From Xylaria sp. FL1777 (taxonomy: Eukaryota > Ascomycota > Sordariomycetes > Xylariales > Xylariaceae): DNA of 64,000 nucleotides. The translations under genes were made by a program, and so were the position numbers. The notes below the pieces were generated by a model. The model had not been told where the DNA came from and did no database searches. It was given only the letters and a program-made list of their open reading frames with translations. The stretch covers positions 110,959 through 174,958 of the forward strand of contig MU400598.1 in the NCBI GenBank assembly GCA_022578965.1, in the 5' to 3' direction. Within the stretch, counting starts at the first letter, position 1, and each line of letters begins with the position of its first letter. Shown here piece by piece: positions 12,123 to 21,749 of this stretch.

Positions 12123-14160
12123 ATGGCGTCTTCCCAGGTCACTCTCCGTAGTGATTCTGCTGCTTCGCTTCTTGAACCAGAGAAAACACTGCGCGCTTCG
12201 AAGGCGCTGGTATCGCATCTGAAGAGTGAGGCGGAGAAGAAAGCCGCGAACGCGTCGAAGAAAGAACTGCTCGCGGACGACGATGATGCCGGTTCTCTTG
12301 GAGAGACACCCGTATTCGTCACTTTCACCACCAAGCGCCATCTCACCGAATCACGCAATCTCAAGCGTGAGTATTCCAACTCTAAAACGCGGCCTCCGCC
12401 GGTGTCCGCCCAAGTTCTCGTTCGTTGACAATTGGTCCAGCCACCAAAATCGCCACCCCATTTCCCATCGAGACCGATCCGGAGAAAGGAATATGTCTGA
12501 TAGTCGCTGATGTTCGTCTCCAAACCTACAATGTGCTCGTTTCGGGGTTTGGATATGTTGCTGACCTTGCGAAGCCCCAACGTCATTACAAGAACCTCGT
12601 AGCAGATCCCGAGTTCCCAGCCGACCTTCGCAAGAATGTGTCGAGGATAATTGACTTCGGCAAACTTAAAAAGAAATACTCATCGTGTAATAATGCCTTT
12701 GCAGTTGACGCCTGACTATCTACTTACCTTTGATGTTGCAGACGAGAAACAAAGGGCGTTATATGCTGAGCACGACATTTTTTGTAAGTAATGGCACATT
12801 GTTTATGGAGAAAGTTGAAGAAAGTTACTGATGGTTGATTGTTGAAGTGGGCGATACGTGAGTTCTGAGTCTCTCGTCATTGACGGCAAAACTGACAATA
12901 TCAGGCGCATCATAAATCGTCTCCCGGGCTGTGAGTCTATACTATTCCTTCTTGTTCGATCGTCCTTAAAGAAATGCGTCTTCCGCAGGTTTGCGCTGTC
13001 TGCTGACCTTTCGTCACACTTATAAAAATCGGCCTTCGGAATAATTATTAACATCAGATATTATAGTATTAGGGAAGACATTCTATAAAAGTCAGAAGTA
13101 CGTGTCTTATAAATTTACGGGCGATTCCGAGAGAAGACCGACTCCCATAACCAATCTCCGACAAGAAACTCGCATAGCTTATATCTGTTTGTCTTGAATA
13201 GCATAACTAACACCTGTTTAGGAAGAGACCCATACCAATCGAGATCCAAGCTCATATACCCAAAGTACGTAACCAAATGGGAACTTGCCAGTTTGAATAT
13301 AGGTTGATTAATCCCTATGAACAGTCCGCTGGCAAGCGCGTTAAACCTGCGAAAGGCGAAGTGAACTCGTGTACAGCAGTTCAACTAGCTGGAGAGATCA
13401 ACCGAGCAGTGAGTGTCCCCTTATGGGAGTGGCGCTATACCGGACGCGAAACTGACTAGTCTGAAAAGGTAGCAGCAGCTCTTGTTAATCTGTCTCCTTC
13501 GACCAATCATGCTGTAAAGATTGGCTATGCTTCATGGAAGGCAGAAGAATTGGCTGCGAACGCAGACAAAGTTGTCTCTGTGGGTCCCTACTTCTAACTT
13601 TATGCTTGAGTATTACTAATTCGATGGCCAGATTATGGTTAACAAACTCGTCCCTGGGGGACGAAAGAACGTTAGGGTACGTATATCACCACTCTGCCAG
13701 ATTTGGCTGTAGTCAAATTACGATGCGGACTTTATTGAGATTTATGCTGTTGTAACCTTACTAACTCAAAATTCCGAACCAGAGTATCTACCTAAAAGGT
13801 GAGACCGAACTAACCTCTTGATATCTGCCTTTAGCTAATAGTTCCAAAGGTCCTGAGACAGTGGCTTTGCCTATCTACTTGACAGATGAGCTGTGGGTGG
13901 ATAAAGAAAAGGATGTTGTCGGTGATGACTCTGAGGCGGCCAAAGCCTTGCTGGCAGGAGAGAAGGCAAACATCGGAAAGAAACGCAAGTCGTTAGAAGG
14001 CGCTACGGGAGAGACTGAGCCGGCGCCGAAGAAGTCTAAGAAGGCAAAGCCGGCCAAGGTACTGGAGAGCAACGATGACAAACTTGACAAGGAGATTGCG
14101 GATCGTAAGGCGGCCTTGAAGAAACAAAAGAAAGCTGCTAAGAAGGCCCTGAATGTATGA
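12123..14160 (+). CDS. UTP30: Ribosomal L1-domain nucleolar protein (Utp30/Cic1 family), 12 exons
   Basis: Probable ribosome-biogenesis factor of the Utp30/Cic1/RSL1D1 group. Model: 12123-12366, 12441-12511, 12575-12686, 12742-12783, 12848-12857, 12905-12930, 13067-13097, 13222-13408, 13469-13579, 13632-13676, 13783-13798, 13850-14160; 401 residues. The joined protein reads as a continuous L1 fold: FVTFTTKRH, LKPTKIATPFPI, LIVADPQRHYKNLV, DIFF, RIINRLPGLLGKTFYKS, KKRPIPI, ALVNLSPSTNHAVKIGY, then KGPETVALPIYLTDELWVD, and a Lys-rich nucleolar tail. Exons of 10, 16, 26 and 31 bases are required to keep the motifs. Intron 2 (12512-12574) has a GTTCGT donor and is a multiple of three. Assignment to Utp30 rather than Cic1 is uncertain. 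It ends tail-to-tail with the thioesterase gene. Confidence 0.85.
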
Positions 14161-14520
14161 GGTGGCTGGGTGAAGCTTCTGTATCTAACCTGCAGCATGG
14201 TGGAGTTTGGAGTTTGACGAAACAGCAATGAGCTTGCAACCATTTTACACAACTTAGACCACCTTAATATGGATTCTGCTTCCCGCTTCAATACGGAAAA
14301 TTATTTAGTCAGATGGAGCTACCGCACTTGCTCATCAACGTCAGAATTTATCTTAATCCTAGAATCCAAATACGGCCGTTGAAGCAAGTAGGTCAGCAAG
14401 CCACTTGGTGCTATGCTCCAAAGCCCAATATCGGGGTTCCACGTCACTACTGATGTTGGTATATCAAAAAAAGTAACAAACTCCAAAAACGCCCTACATA
14501 TTCTGCTCATTGCAAAAGGT
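14161..14520. other. Convergent 3' spacer
   Basis: Short region between the ends of two converging genes. It presumably contains both 3' UTRs; no separate gene or clear hairpin is visible. Confidence 0.5.
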
Positions 14521-15492
14521 TTACAACTCGCCGACAATATCAGATTCCTTGGACGAGGTCTTGTAGGGGCCAAAGTACTCATTGAAGGCTTCGGTCAAGA
14601 CTTCGTTGGAGAGCTGCATGTGTTCGCCGGGGGTGGTCTTGAACTTCAGGCCGCCTTTCCTATCGAGGGCACGCAGGCCAATCCAATCCTCCTCGTATAG
14701 CTTGCGGGCGCGCAGCGGGGTGATCTCGTCGCCGTTGACATCCTCGAACCACCCCGTCTCCTTGGGGATCACGGTGGTGTCGTCCTCGAAGACATACAGC
14801 ACGAGGTTCTCGAGGGCGGCGAGGTTGCGGGCGTAGGTCTCGTTCTTGACGGCCCGCTCGTTGTTGATGTCGGCGAGGAAGTTGGAGTACTCGAGGTAGC
14901 TGTCGAGGTCGGCGGGATCCCGGAAGTACTGGGCGGGCACGAGCCGCGACTGCACGAAGGACGTCCAGGTGTTGCCGTGGAGGAGAGCCATGGCCCCCCT
15001 GCACAGCCAGTCACTGCTCCCGCAGGCGCGGTAGTCGACGATGCCGTTGTGCTGGCTGCCGAAGGTGACGAGGTTGCGGATCGGCGGCGCGTTGCAGCGC
15101 TCGACGTAGCCGCGCAGGAACTGGCCGCCCTGGCTGAAGCCCACGGCGTCGATGGCGGGCGCGGTCGAGAGGATGGGGTGGGCGGCGAGGTCCTCGCAGA
15201 CCTTGGCAATCTGCTCCGTCACGTTGCCGTAGAATGTGGCGCGGCGGTCGTTGGCGGAGCTGTCGTCGAGCCGTATGAAGTACACAAAGGTCCCCGGGTT
15301 AGCCTCTTCGATGAGCTGGCCGACTTGTTGAATCCCCTCCGCGTTGTAGGTGTCGCCCAGACCGTGCCAGATCACAACAGGGAGCGGCGTGTCATCGTTG
15401 TCTTCGGAACGGCCGGGAGAGAGGGCATTGGCTGTTGCGGAGAGGAACTGCGTCAGCGTTGCTAGTAATGGGAGGGTTCGGAGCGAATGCAT
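14521..15492 (-). CDS. PPT1: Palmitoyl-protein thioesterase (PPT1-like), secreted or lysosomal/vacuolar
   Basis: Alpha/beta hydrolase that removes thioester-linked fatty acyl groups from cysteines of proteins. Single exon, 323 residues, close to animal PPT1 length. Signal peptide at residues 1-23, then PVVIWHGLGD (oxyanion region). Nucleophile Ser120 in GFSQGGQ, candidate Asp237/Asp238 in VFEDDTTVIP, and catalytic His291 in PGEHMQL complete the triad. The pattern DYRACGSSDWLCRG matches the PPT1 cysteine region. The gene is far richer in GC and GC-ending codons than its neighbours, which also creates long false ORFs on the other strand and frames. It has no intron, unlike most genes here. It is divergent from the CTK2 gene across 1 kb. 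Confidence 0.95.
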   Translation of the reverse strand: MHSLRTLPLLATLTQFLSATANALSPGRSEDNDDTPLPVVIWHGLGDTYNAEGIQQVGQLIEEANPGTFVYFIRLDDSSANDRRATFYGNVTEQIAKVCEDLAAHPILSTAPAIDAVGFSQGGQFLRGYVERCNAPPIRNLVTFGSQHNGIVDYRACGSSDWLCRGAMALLHGNTWTSFVQSRLVPAQYFRDPADLDSYLEYSNFLADINNERAVKNETYARNLAALENLVLYVFEDDTTVIPKETGWFEDVNGDEITPLRARKLYEEDWIGLRALDRKGGLKFKTTPGEHMQLSNEVLTEAFNEYFGPYKTSSKESDIVGEL

Positions 15493-16492
15493 TTTGATGC
15501 TCGTGGTTATGCGGGACTAATCTTTGCGCATCAATGGTAGATGATTAATTGATTACTTGTGTCTCTGATGATTTGTAGGGGAGAAGCAATCTAAGTTCTG
15601 TAAGTATTCGTGTGTTCGATTGTGATGGATGGTTGGTTGGTTGGAGGTTGAGCTGTCAGTCTATGTGCTTAAGTACCTGCTAAAGTGCGTAGTTGCTGCC
15701 TTATGCTATGCAGGTCAGAGCTTCGGTGTTTGAGGTGCTGATTGGTCTGCCCGGAACCTCCTACTGCATTGCATAGGAAGTACCTAGGTAGATGTCTTAA
15801 GCTTAAATGTAGGTACAATTCCAACATGAAGGTACTTCTTACATAAGTACTTATGTACATGTACATTACGGAATCTTTCGTCTATCTAACAATGCATGCA
15901 TGCATGATATAGGTAGGTATAAATTCTATTCGCGAGTTACAATCACATGTTGGGTAGGTAACTCAATACCTAGGTTATAATCTAGGGCTAACTAATTAGG
16001 TACATATACCTAGGACTTGTTTACGAGATTCGCGCTCGATGAAAGTCACACAATTGATACTACCTAATATTTCATTGGTCACTGATTGACATTTCCAGCA
16101 TGAAGACATGAGTACCTAGGTAGGTATGTAGATTAGGTAGGTAAGTACGACAGACATTCAATCTTGGAAGCTACCTACCTAGAGCAGCCGATTTAATTTT
16201 TCACTATCTATATATCCCCGTTAAGTCTAAGTTGGGTGGGGTTTAATACTAAAGGTAGGTTACCTACCTAGGTAGGTAGTGACACAAAGTAGATAACTAA
16301 AGTAAGTATGCCAAAGCCTGATTTAATGCATGTATGTTTTTTTTCTTGCTTACCTACGGCTCTTATGGCCTGCATTCTTGTAACTGGGCTACCTGGGTAT
16401 CTTGAAAGCACGCTAAGCAGCTTCATGCTTGACTCCATCTGCTTCAAGCAATCACGAAGTCTGCTTGCTGCCAGAGAGCAGCAACAAACGCC
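15493..16492. promoter_or_regulatory. Divergent promoter region between PPT1-like gene and CTK2, with TAGGTA array
   Basis: The 1 kb between two divergent start codons. From about 15780 to 16285 it is studded with TACCTAGGTA-type palindromic words, including a dense block at 16255-16280 (ttacctacctaggtaggtag). A GCATGCATGCAT run lies at about 15894-15904. Its position makes a promoter role likely, but no specific factor site is identified. Confidence 0.55.
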
Positions 16493-18071
16493 ATGGCCTT
16501 GACCGATTCTCTGATGGAGGACGCATCTGATGCTGATGTCGCCTGTGCCTCCGGGTCCGGGTCCGGGTCCGGCAATGGCTCTGGCCCATCGATCGGTGTC
16601 ATCAAGTCTGGTCGACCGTACTTGCATGAGAGCACCATCCGCCGTAAGCTAGCAAAACTGGAGATGGACCTTTCTAGGGACGGGGCAGCGCGTCTCCAGG
16701 GTGTTCAGCTCATCGACGATGTCCGCAATTTCTTACAGCTGTGCGTCTCCTTCCCATCCCGAGCGCTCTTCTGACACATCGCGCCGTCTTGGTTGGATGT
16801 ATCTGGCCTTCCTCGCTGATCTGCTGACCCTTGCATTTCAGTCCCATCATCACGTACATCGCCGCGTGTGGTTACTATCACCGCTTTCGCCTCGAGTTTG
16901 ATCCCAAGGAGTACCAGTGGGCCGATGCCGCACTGACTTGTCTTTTCGTGGCTTGTAAATCCGAGGATACGCTCAAGAAGTCCCGGGAAATCTTATGTGC
17001 TAATCACAACATCAAGAACCCAGACCGAATTACTACCCCAGATGACAAGGTGAGCCTGAGCCTTCATGTTACCACTATGGCTCTAACCCTCTGCAGCTCT
17101 TTGACCAAGGCTCTAAGATGCTGATCGGCCTGGAGCGCCAAGTTATCGAGACCTTAAGATTCGACTTCCAGGTCCGCAACCCCTTCAAGATATTGGCCAA
17201 GATCGTCAAGGCTGTTCTTGGCTCAGATGGGGATGCATCTGACTTCTTTGTCGAGGCATACAAGGTTGGGACTGATATGTATAAGACTTTCGCCCCACTC
17301 AAGCATACCACCTTTACCTGTGCCTTTGCCGTTGCCAGACTCACGGCTCTCATCACGGGACTGTCTAAAGACACATTTGCCAACCTAGATCCCACAGAAT
17401 ACCACACATACGAGGAGTGGGTGGCTGAGGTTATGCTCGATGTCCTCGACCTCTACACGGATCATTACCGCTCGACTCTCCTGGGACAAGAGATCAATCC
17501 CCAGGGCTTCATTGATGTCAAGATCAAAGTCAATCAGCAGATAGAGGCAGCTCAAATTCATCGCTACCAGAATTTTTGCAGTGAATGTGAGCGTGAAGGG
17601 TTTCCGAGTCCATCATATGCCGGATCAGCTACGTCTCCGGTCAGCCCCGCTGGAACTAACAGCACCATTAAGCGTGGATCTAAGGGACACGAGGGGACCT
17701 TTCGGTTCCTTTTCGATGCTGACGAAGTCCGCCGGGAGAGAGCAGCGTACGAAGAGTATACGAAGGACGAATGGGAGGAGTGGGAGGAGGAAGTTGAAGA
17801 ATTGGTTCCAGAGCGTGAGAGTCGCCGGCGCGCTGACCTTGGCCCAGAACCTCGCGCTCCTCCTCGGGAACCACGTGGCGATCTTGGTCCCGAACCTCGT
17901 GCTCCTCCCCGCGAACCGCGCGGATCTCGGGGACACCGTGGACCAGGTCGTGGTCGCGGTCGCGGACATGGTGGTAGAGGTGGACATGACTCCGGTTGGA
18001 ATCCTCGCAATCGCCATGACCACCGTGGTCGTGGTCGCGGCGGTGGCGGCGGTGGCGGCGGTTTTTACTAA
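16493..18071 (+). CDS. CTK2: CTDK-I complex cyclin subunit (Ctk2-like) with C-terminal RGG tail
   Basis: Cyclin partner of the kinase that phosphorylates the RNA polymerase II C-terminal domain at Ser2. Exons 16493-16740, 16842-17049, 17097-18071; 476 residues. Cyclin boxes run from about residue 35 (GRPYLHESTIRRKLAKL) to about 300; ADAALTCLFVACKSEDTLKKSREIL and LIGLERQVIETLRFDF are typical of Ctk2/cyclin K-type proteins. The N-terminus has a Gly-Ser repeat from GGGTCC hexamers. After about residue 360 the protein turns acidic, then carries two tandem 15-residue repeats and an Arg-Gly-rich tail ending in poly-Gly, as in RNA-binding proteins. All junctions are GT..AG and in phase. Large ORFs on the minus strand over the tail are compositional shadows. 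Confidence 0.9.
17835..17924 (+). repeat. Two tandem 45-base repeats coding for a 15-residue Pro/Arg motif
   Basis: Units 17835-17879 and 17880-17924 each encode DLGPEPRAPPREPRG with only synonymous differences. They sit between the acidic segment and the RGG tail of the Ctk2-like cyclin. Confidence 0.85.
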
Positions 18072-18746
18072 CGTACATGTCACGTCTTCAGAGAGATGTT
18101 GTACCATCTACTCGTCTCTGAATTCAACTTGAACAATTGCATTTCCGGTTTGGCGTGGCATTAGGTATTCAATTGGATGTTCCTCAATCGCATGGATGTA
18201 ACGGCGTTTTAGGAAGATACCCATTCGCATTTCAGGCTGGGTCGCCCGCCTTCACACTTCACGGTTACCTCTCTTTACATGGTTCAGGCAGTGCTCAAAG
18301 TTTTGGTAGACAGAGGTATCGTGTACTGGGGTAGATTTATAGTTATTTGGATAAGGACTTTTGCTTGGGTGTAACAGAATCACCCAAGGAAAGTTTCTAG
18401 ACTTGGTGTCAATACCTATTAATAAGACAGCTACTGTGCTTTGCCGTGGTGAATGGGCTGAGGACTTTATGTACAGTGTTCTGGCACGGTATCGCTATGA
18501 TTCAGACACAGTCCCATAACGCCATTGTTATCATAATGTTTACTAGCTTGAGCTCCGATGTCGCCACTTGACTCCTTTTAATATGCGCCCAGAGCACAAA
18601 ACTGGTGCACACTTTGATCGAAGTCTTGTCGCATATGTGTGGTCGGTATAGAGATTTATTACGAATGAATGAACGAGAAGCACTACTAAATATAGCCGTT
18701 CAGATGTCCTCCTGGGCTGAACGACTCTTGGTATTAGAAGCCATCA
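18072..18746. other. Intergenic spacer
   Basis: No gene supported. An open frame from 18605 is not protein-like beyond 18740 and overlaps the proposed first bZIP exon. No array or inverted repeat of note. Confidence 0.45.
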
Positions 18747-19474
18747 ATGCCTCGAAAGGTCAGGCGCCTCCGTTGACATTGAAAGAAAGGAAAGGAAAAG
18801 AAAAGAAAAGACTCTCTCTATGTCTACCTATCTTTAAATGAAGTATGTTGCTGAGGATTCAATAGGTTAGGCTGCCAGGCGACGCGGCGCAAAATCGGGA
18901 GAACCAGCAACGATCGCGGGCACGCCGCAGGGCGTATCTTGCGAGTCTGGAGGCGCGGGTGCGTGAATTCGAACGCAGGGATATGAGGGCTACGCTGGAG
19001 ATGCAACATGCTGCGCGCGAGGTCGCGTGGACGAATGAACGGCTGATGGAGCTGCTTGCTGCGAGGGGCATGTCGAGAGGGCAGGTTGATGAGTTCTTGA
19101 GCCGTTGTAAGGAGGAGAGTGATTCTTACTCTGCTACCGGCGCGAATCTAAACTCAGGATCTCGCGAGATATCTGCGGCTGGTGCGATCGACACGGCGAC
19201 CTCGCAGACCCAGCCTGCGGGTTATGAAGGCGTCGAGAATGCGGATGAACGAAATGATGCGGTACCCGATTCGCTAAAACAAAGCACCGATATTTATAGT
19301 AGCTCACGCGCACTCACCACGTCGTGCGATGCTGCCGCGGGCATAATTGCGGGTTTCCATGGGCATGGAGACGTGTTGCGCGCTCGCATTGCTTTGGGAT
19401 GTGGCGATGCTGTGAACTGCCATGTCAAGAACACGCAGTTATTCCAACTAATGGACGAGACGGGATACACCTAA
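18747..19474 (+). CDS. Fungal bZIP transcription factor
   Basis: Nuclear DNA-binding regulator. The basic region and zipper are clear: NRENQQRSRARRRAYLASLE followed by heptads through ERLMELLAARGMS. The C-terminus has the block shared by small fungal bZIPs (IIAGFHGHGD..LGCGDAVNCHVKNTQLFQLMDE) and stops at 19472-19474. Exon 2 must start after the AG at 18864-18865, because an in-frame TAG lies there. The first exon is less certain: ATG CCT CGA AAG at 18747-18758 with a GTCAGG donor joins in phase and gives a short MPRK leader (206 residues in total). The gene is upstream of ACR3 on the same strand. In yeast the arsenic regulator Yap8/Arr1 is also a bZIP next to ACR3, but this protein's C-terminal block is not that of Yap8. 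Confidence 0.75.
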
Positions 19475-20362
19475 TGTCCAGCTCCCGGGGAGTTAAAGGT
19501 ATTCTCTCGGATCCAAATCGCCTCGGCGGCGCCAGCAAGCTGGAGAGCAGACATTGAGCCAAGAGCTAATTACAGTGCAAGGATATCCTCCCTTAGTGAT
19601 CGACGTAGTTGGGTTGAATACGGGGAAGAGATGGCTTCGAAGCCTATCTCACGATTACGAGAAATGCCATACAACGACACAACTATCTACACTAGTCTCC
19701 GCTACATATTCGGTAGATTATTACCGTTAGACTTCATGAGAGAGCAATATGCCAAGAGCTATATAAGTGTGACAACTTCACACACTGTGAAGCTATTCGC
19801 ACAGAGCCAGAGAAATCAGTTGAGCCACACCCTTATCTTAATGTCTAGCCTTCATATCTAAGGCATTCGGGAGAAGTTAGAGGAGGAGAAGGCATTGAAT
19901 TAATTCAAACTTCTATTGTGTCTTCTCTTTGAGCAGATGTGCTAGCTACGGGTATGAACCGTCTATTTTGCCGAAAAGAGTGTCAGCAAATGCAAAAAGG
20001 CGCTGAGTTTTAAAATAAGTATAAAAATTACATTATTCTAGAAAGTGAGTCGTGTACTGCATCTACCTAGATATCATGAAAGTCCCCCCGTCTTTGCTTG
20101 GCGGCAGAAAAAGGTGGTTTAAAATGTGTCACGCCCCGCAGCTGATTGGCTGAAGCCGTCGAGCGACCTATCACCGCTCGAAGCCCAGTATATGGACTTC
20201 CTGTATAAGTCGCCATGTTAGAGATTAAGAATAAATCTCGACTTGGAGTTCTTCTTTTGAGTTCTAACAGTATAAATCACCTAGAAAATCTATTATATAT
20301 ATCGTATCGTACTCCTAGACGTACAGCCCTAAATAACTTATTTTCAACAATTCAACACTACC
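19475..20362. promoter_or_regulatory. Upstream region of ACR3 with two perfect inverted repeats
   Basis: No gene. Two dyads stand out: CTTCACA-CAC-TGTGAAG at 19776-19792 and the 14-base palindrome TTGAATTAATTCAA at 19895-19908. Both are plausible dimer binding sites, but neither matches a factor I can name. AT-rich leader follows, ending in AACACTACC before the ACR3 start. Confidence 0.4.
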
Positions 20363-21749
20363 ATGGCCGACGAGGTACCAATAGCTCTGGATCCAAACTC
20401 GCAAACAACTCGGTTGGATGTAAATCACATCGATTGTGAAAAGAAAAGCGGGCAAAATGCGACTACATCCGACCCTGAGAGCCAGTGTAATGTCTCAGAA
20501 ACCCCCCCATCAGCTGCTAAGGAACAATCAGCCTTTAGGGCTCTCGGCTATCTAGACAGATATCTCGCCGTTTGGATCCTTCTCGCTATTGTACTCGGCA
20601 TACTGTTAGGAAACTTCGCGCCAGACGCGGCGGCGGCACTTGATCGGGGGAGATTCGTGGGAGTCTCGGTGCCGATAGCTGTTGGGCTTCTTGTTATGAT
20701 GTATCCGATCCTCTGTAAAGTGCGGTTCGAATCGTTGGCCGAGATCTTTGCGCATCGCGGCATTTGGAAGCAGATAGGGTTCAGCGTCTTGATGAATTGG
20801 ATTGTGGCCCCCTTTCTAATGGTTTGCCACTCCCCCTTTTCTTTTTCATATTTCTACCCCTTCCGCTATGACGGAACAAGATAGAGCAGTAATAAGACGT
20901 CGGATTGATCTTTGTAGTTGACAACCTTCACCGCAGCTAGCACTCGCTTGGGCTACTTTGCCTGATCAGCCAGATCTCCGAGCAGGCTTGATTCTGGTGG
21001 GACTTGGCCGATGCATTGCCATGGTAAGAATTCCGGTGAAAAGCAGCCCCTACATTCATACAAGCATCTTACATATGGCGAACTCCTTCTAGGTCTTGAT
21101 ATGGACAGAACTCGCCGGTGGCGACGGGGAGTACTGCGCGATCCTCGTGGCCATCAACTCCATCCTCCAAATCATCTTGTTCGCCCCCCTAGCCGTCTTC
21201 TTCATTCGCGTCATCAGCCGCGGATCCGGACAACTAGACGTCCCCTACAACGTGGTGGCGACCAGCGTAGCAGTCTTCCTCGGCATTCCTTTCGGCGCCG
21301 CATTCATATCGCGCTTCGGCCTGCGTCGGCTCGCCGGACCTGACTGGTACCGCGATGTGTTTCTCCGAATCGTTGCCCCCTGGTCTCTTATTGGTCTGCT
21401 GTATACGATCGTTGTGTTATTCGCATACCAGGGTCGACAGGTTGTCCACCAGGTTGTGTCTGTCGTGCGTGTCGCTGTCCCGCTCGTGCTGTATTTCGTC
21501 ATCGTGTTCTTCCTGACGCTGTGGGCGACATACCGAGCGGGCTTTGGGTACAGAGTTGGCGCTACCCAGAGCTTCACGGCCGCCAGTAACAATTTTGAGT
21601 TGGCTATTGCGGTCGCTGTCGCCGTGTATGGCCCGTTTAGCGACCAAGCACTCGCTTCTACGGTAGGTCCATTGATTGAAGTGCCTGTGTTGTTGGGGTT
21701 AGTGTATGTTGCAAAATGGATCGGGAGGAGATGGGATTGGAAAGAATAA
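20363..21749 (+). CDS. ACR3: Arsenite efflux transporter ACR3
   Basis: Plasma-membrane arsenite (and possibly antimonite) exporter of the Acr3 branch of the BART superfamily, driven by the proton gradient. Exons 20363-20821, 20937-21023, 21093-21749, all phase 0; 400 residues, the usual length. About ten hydrophobic spans follow a soluble N-terminus of about 65 residues. The transport Cys is present in GLGRCIAMVLIWTELAGGD, and the late conserved block FTAASNNFELAIAVAVAVYG with its Glu is intact. The start at 20363 has a favourable ACCATGG context. A bZIP gene lies directly upstream in the same orientation, which suggests a resistance locus. No arsenate reductase or arsenite methyltransferase is seen in the window. 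Confidence 0.95.

Noticed and set aside
14977..15465. 162-residue plus-strand frame opposite the thioesterase
   Set aside because: A shadow created by the high GC third positions of the real minus-strand gene; Ala/Val-rich with no motif.
17564..18132. Long Arg/His/Thr-rich frames on both strands over the CTK2 tail
   Set aside because: Produced by the repetitive RGG-coding DNA; the cyclin frame is the only one with a domain and proper splicing.
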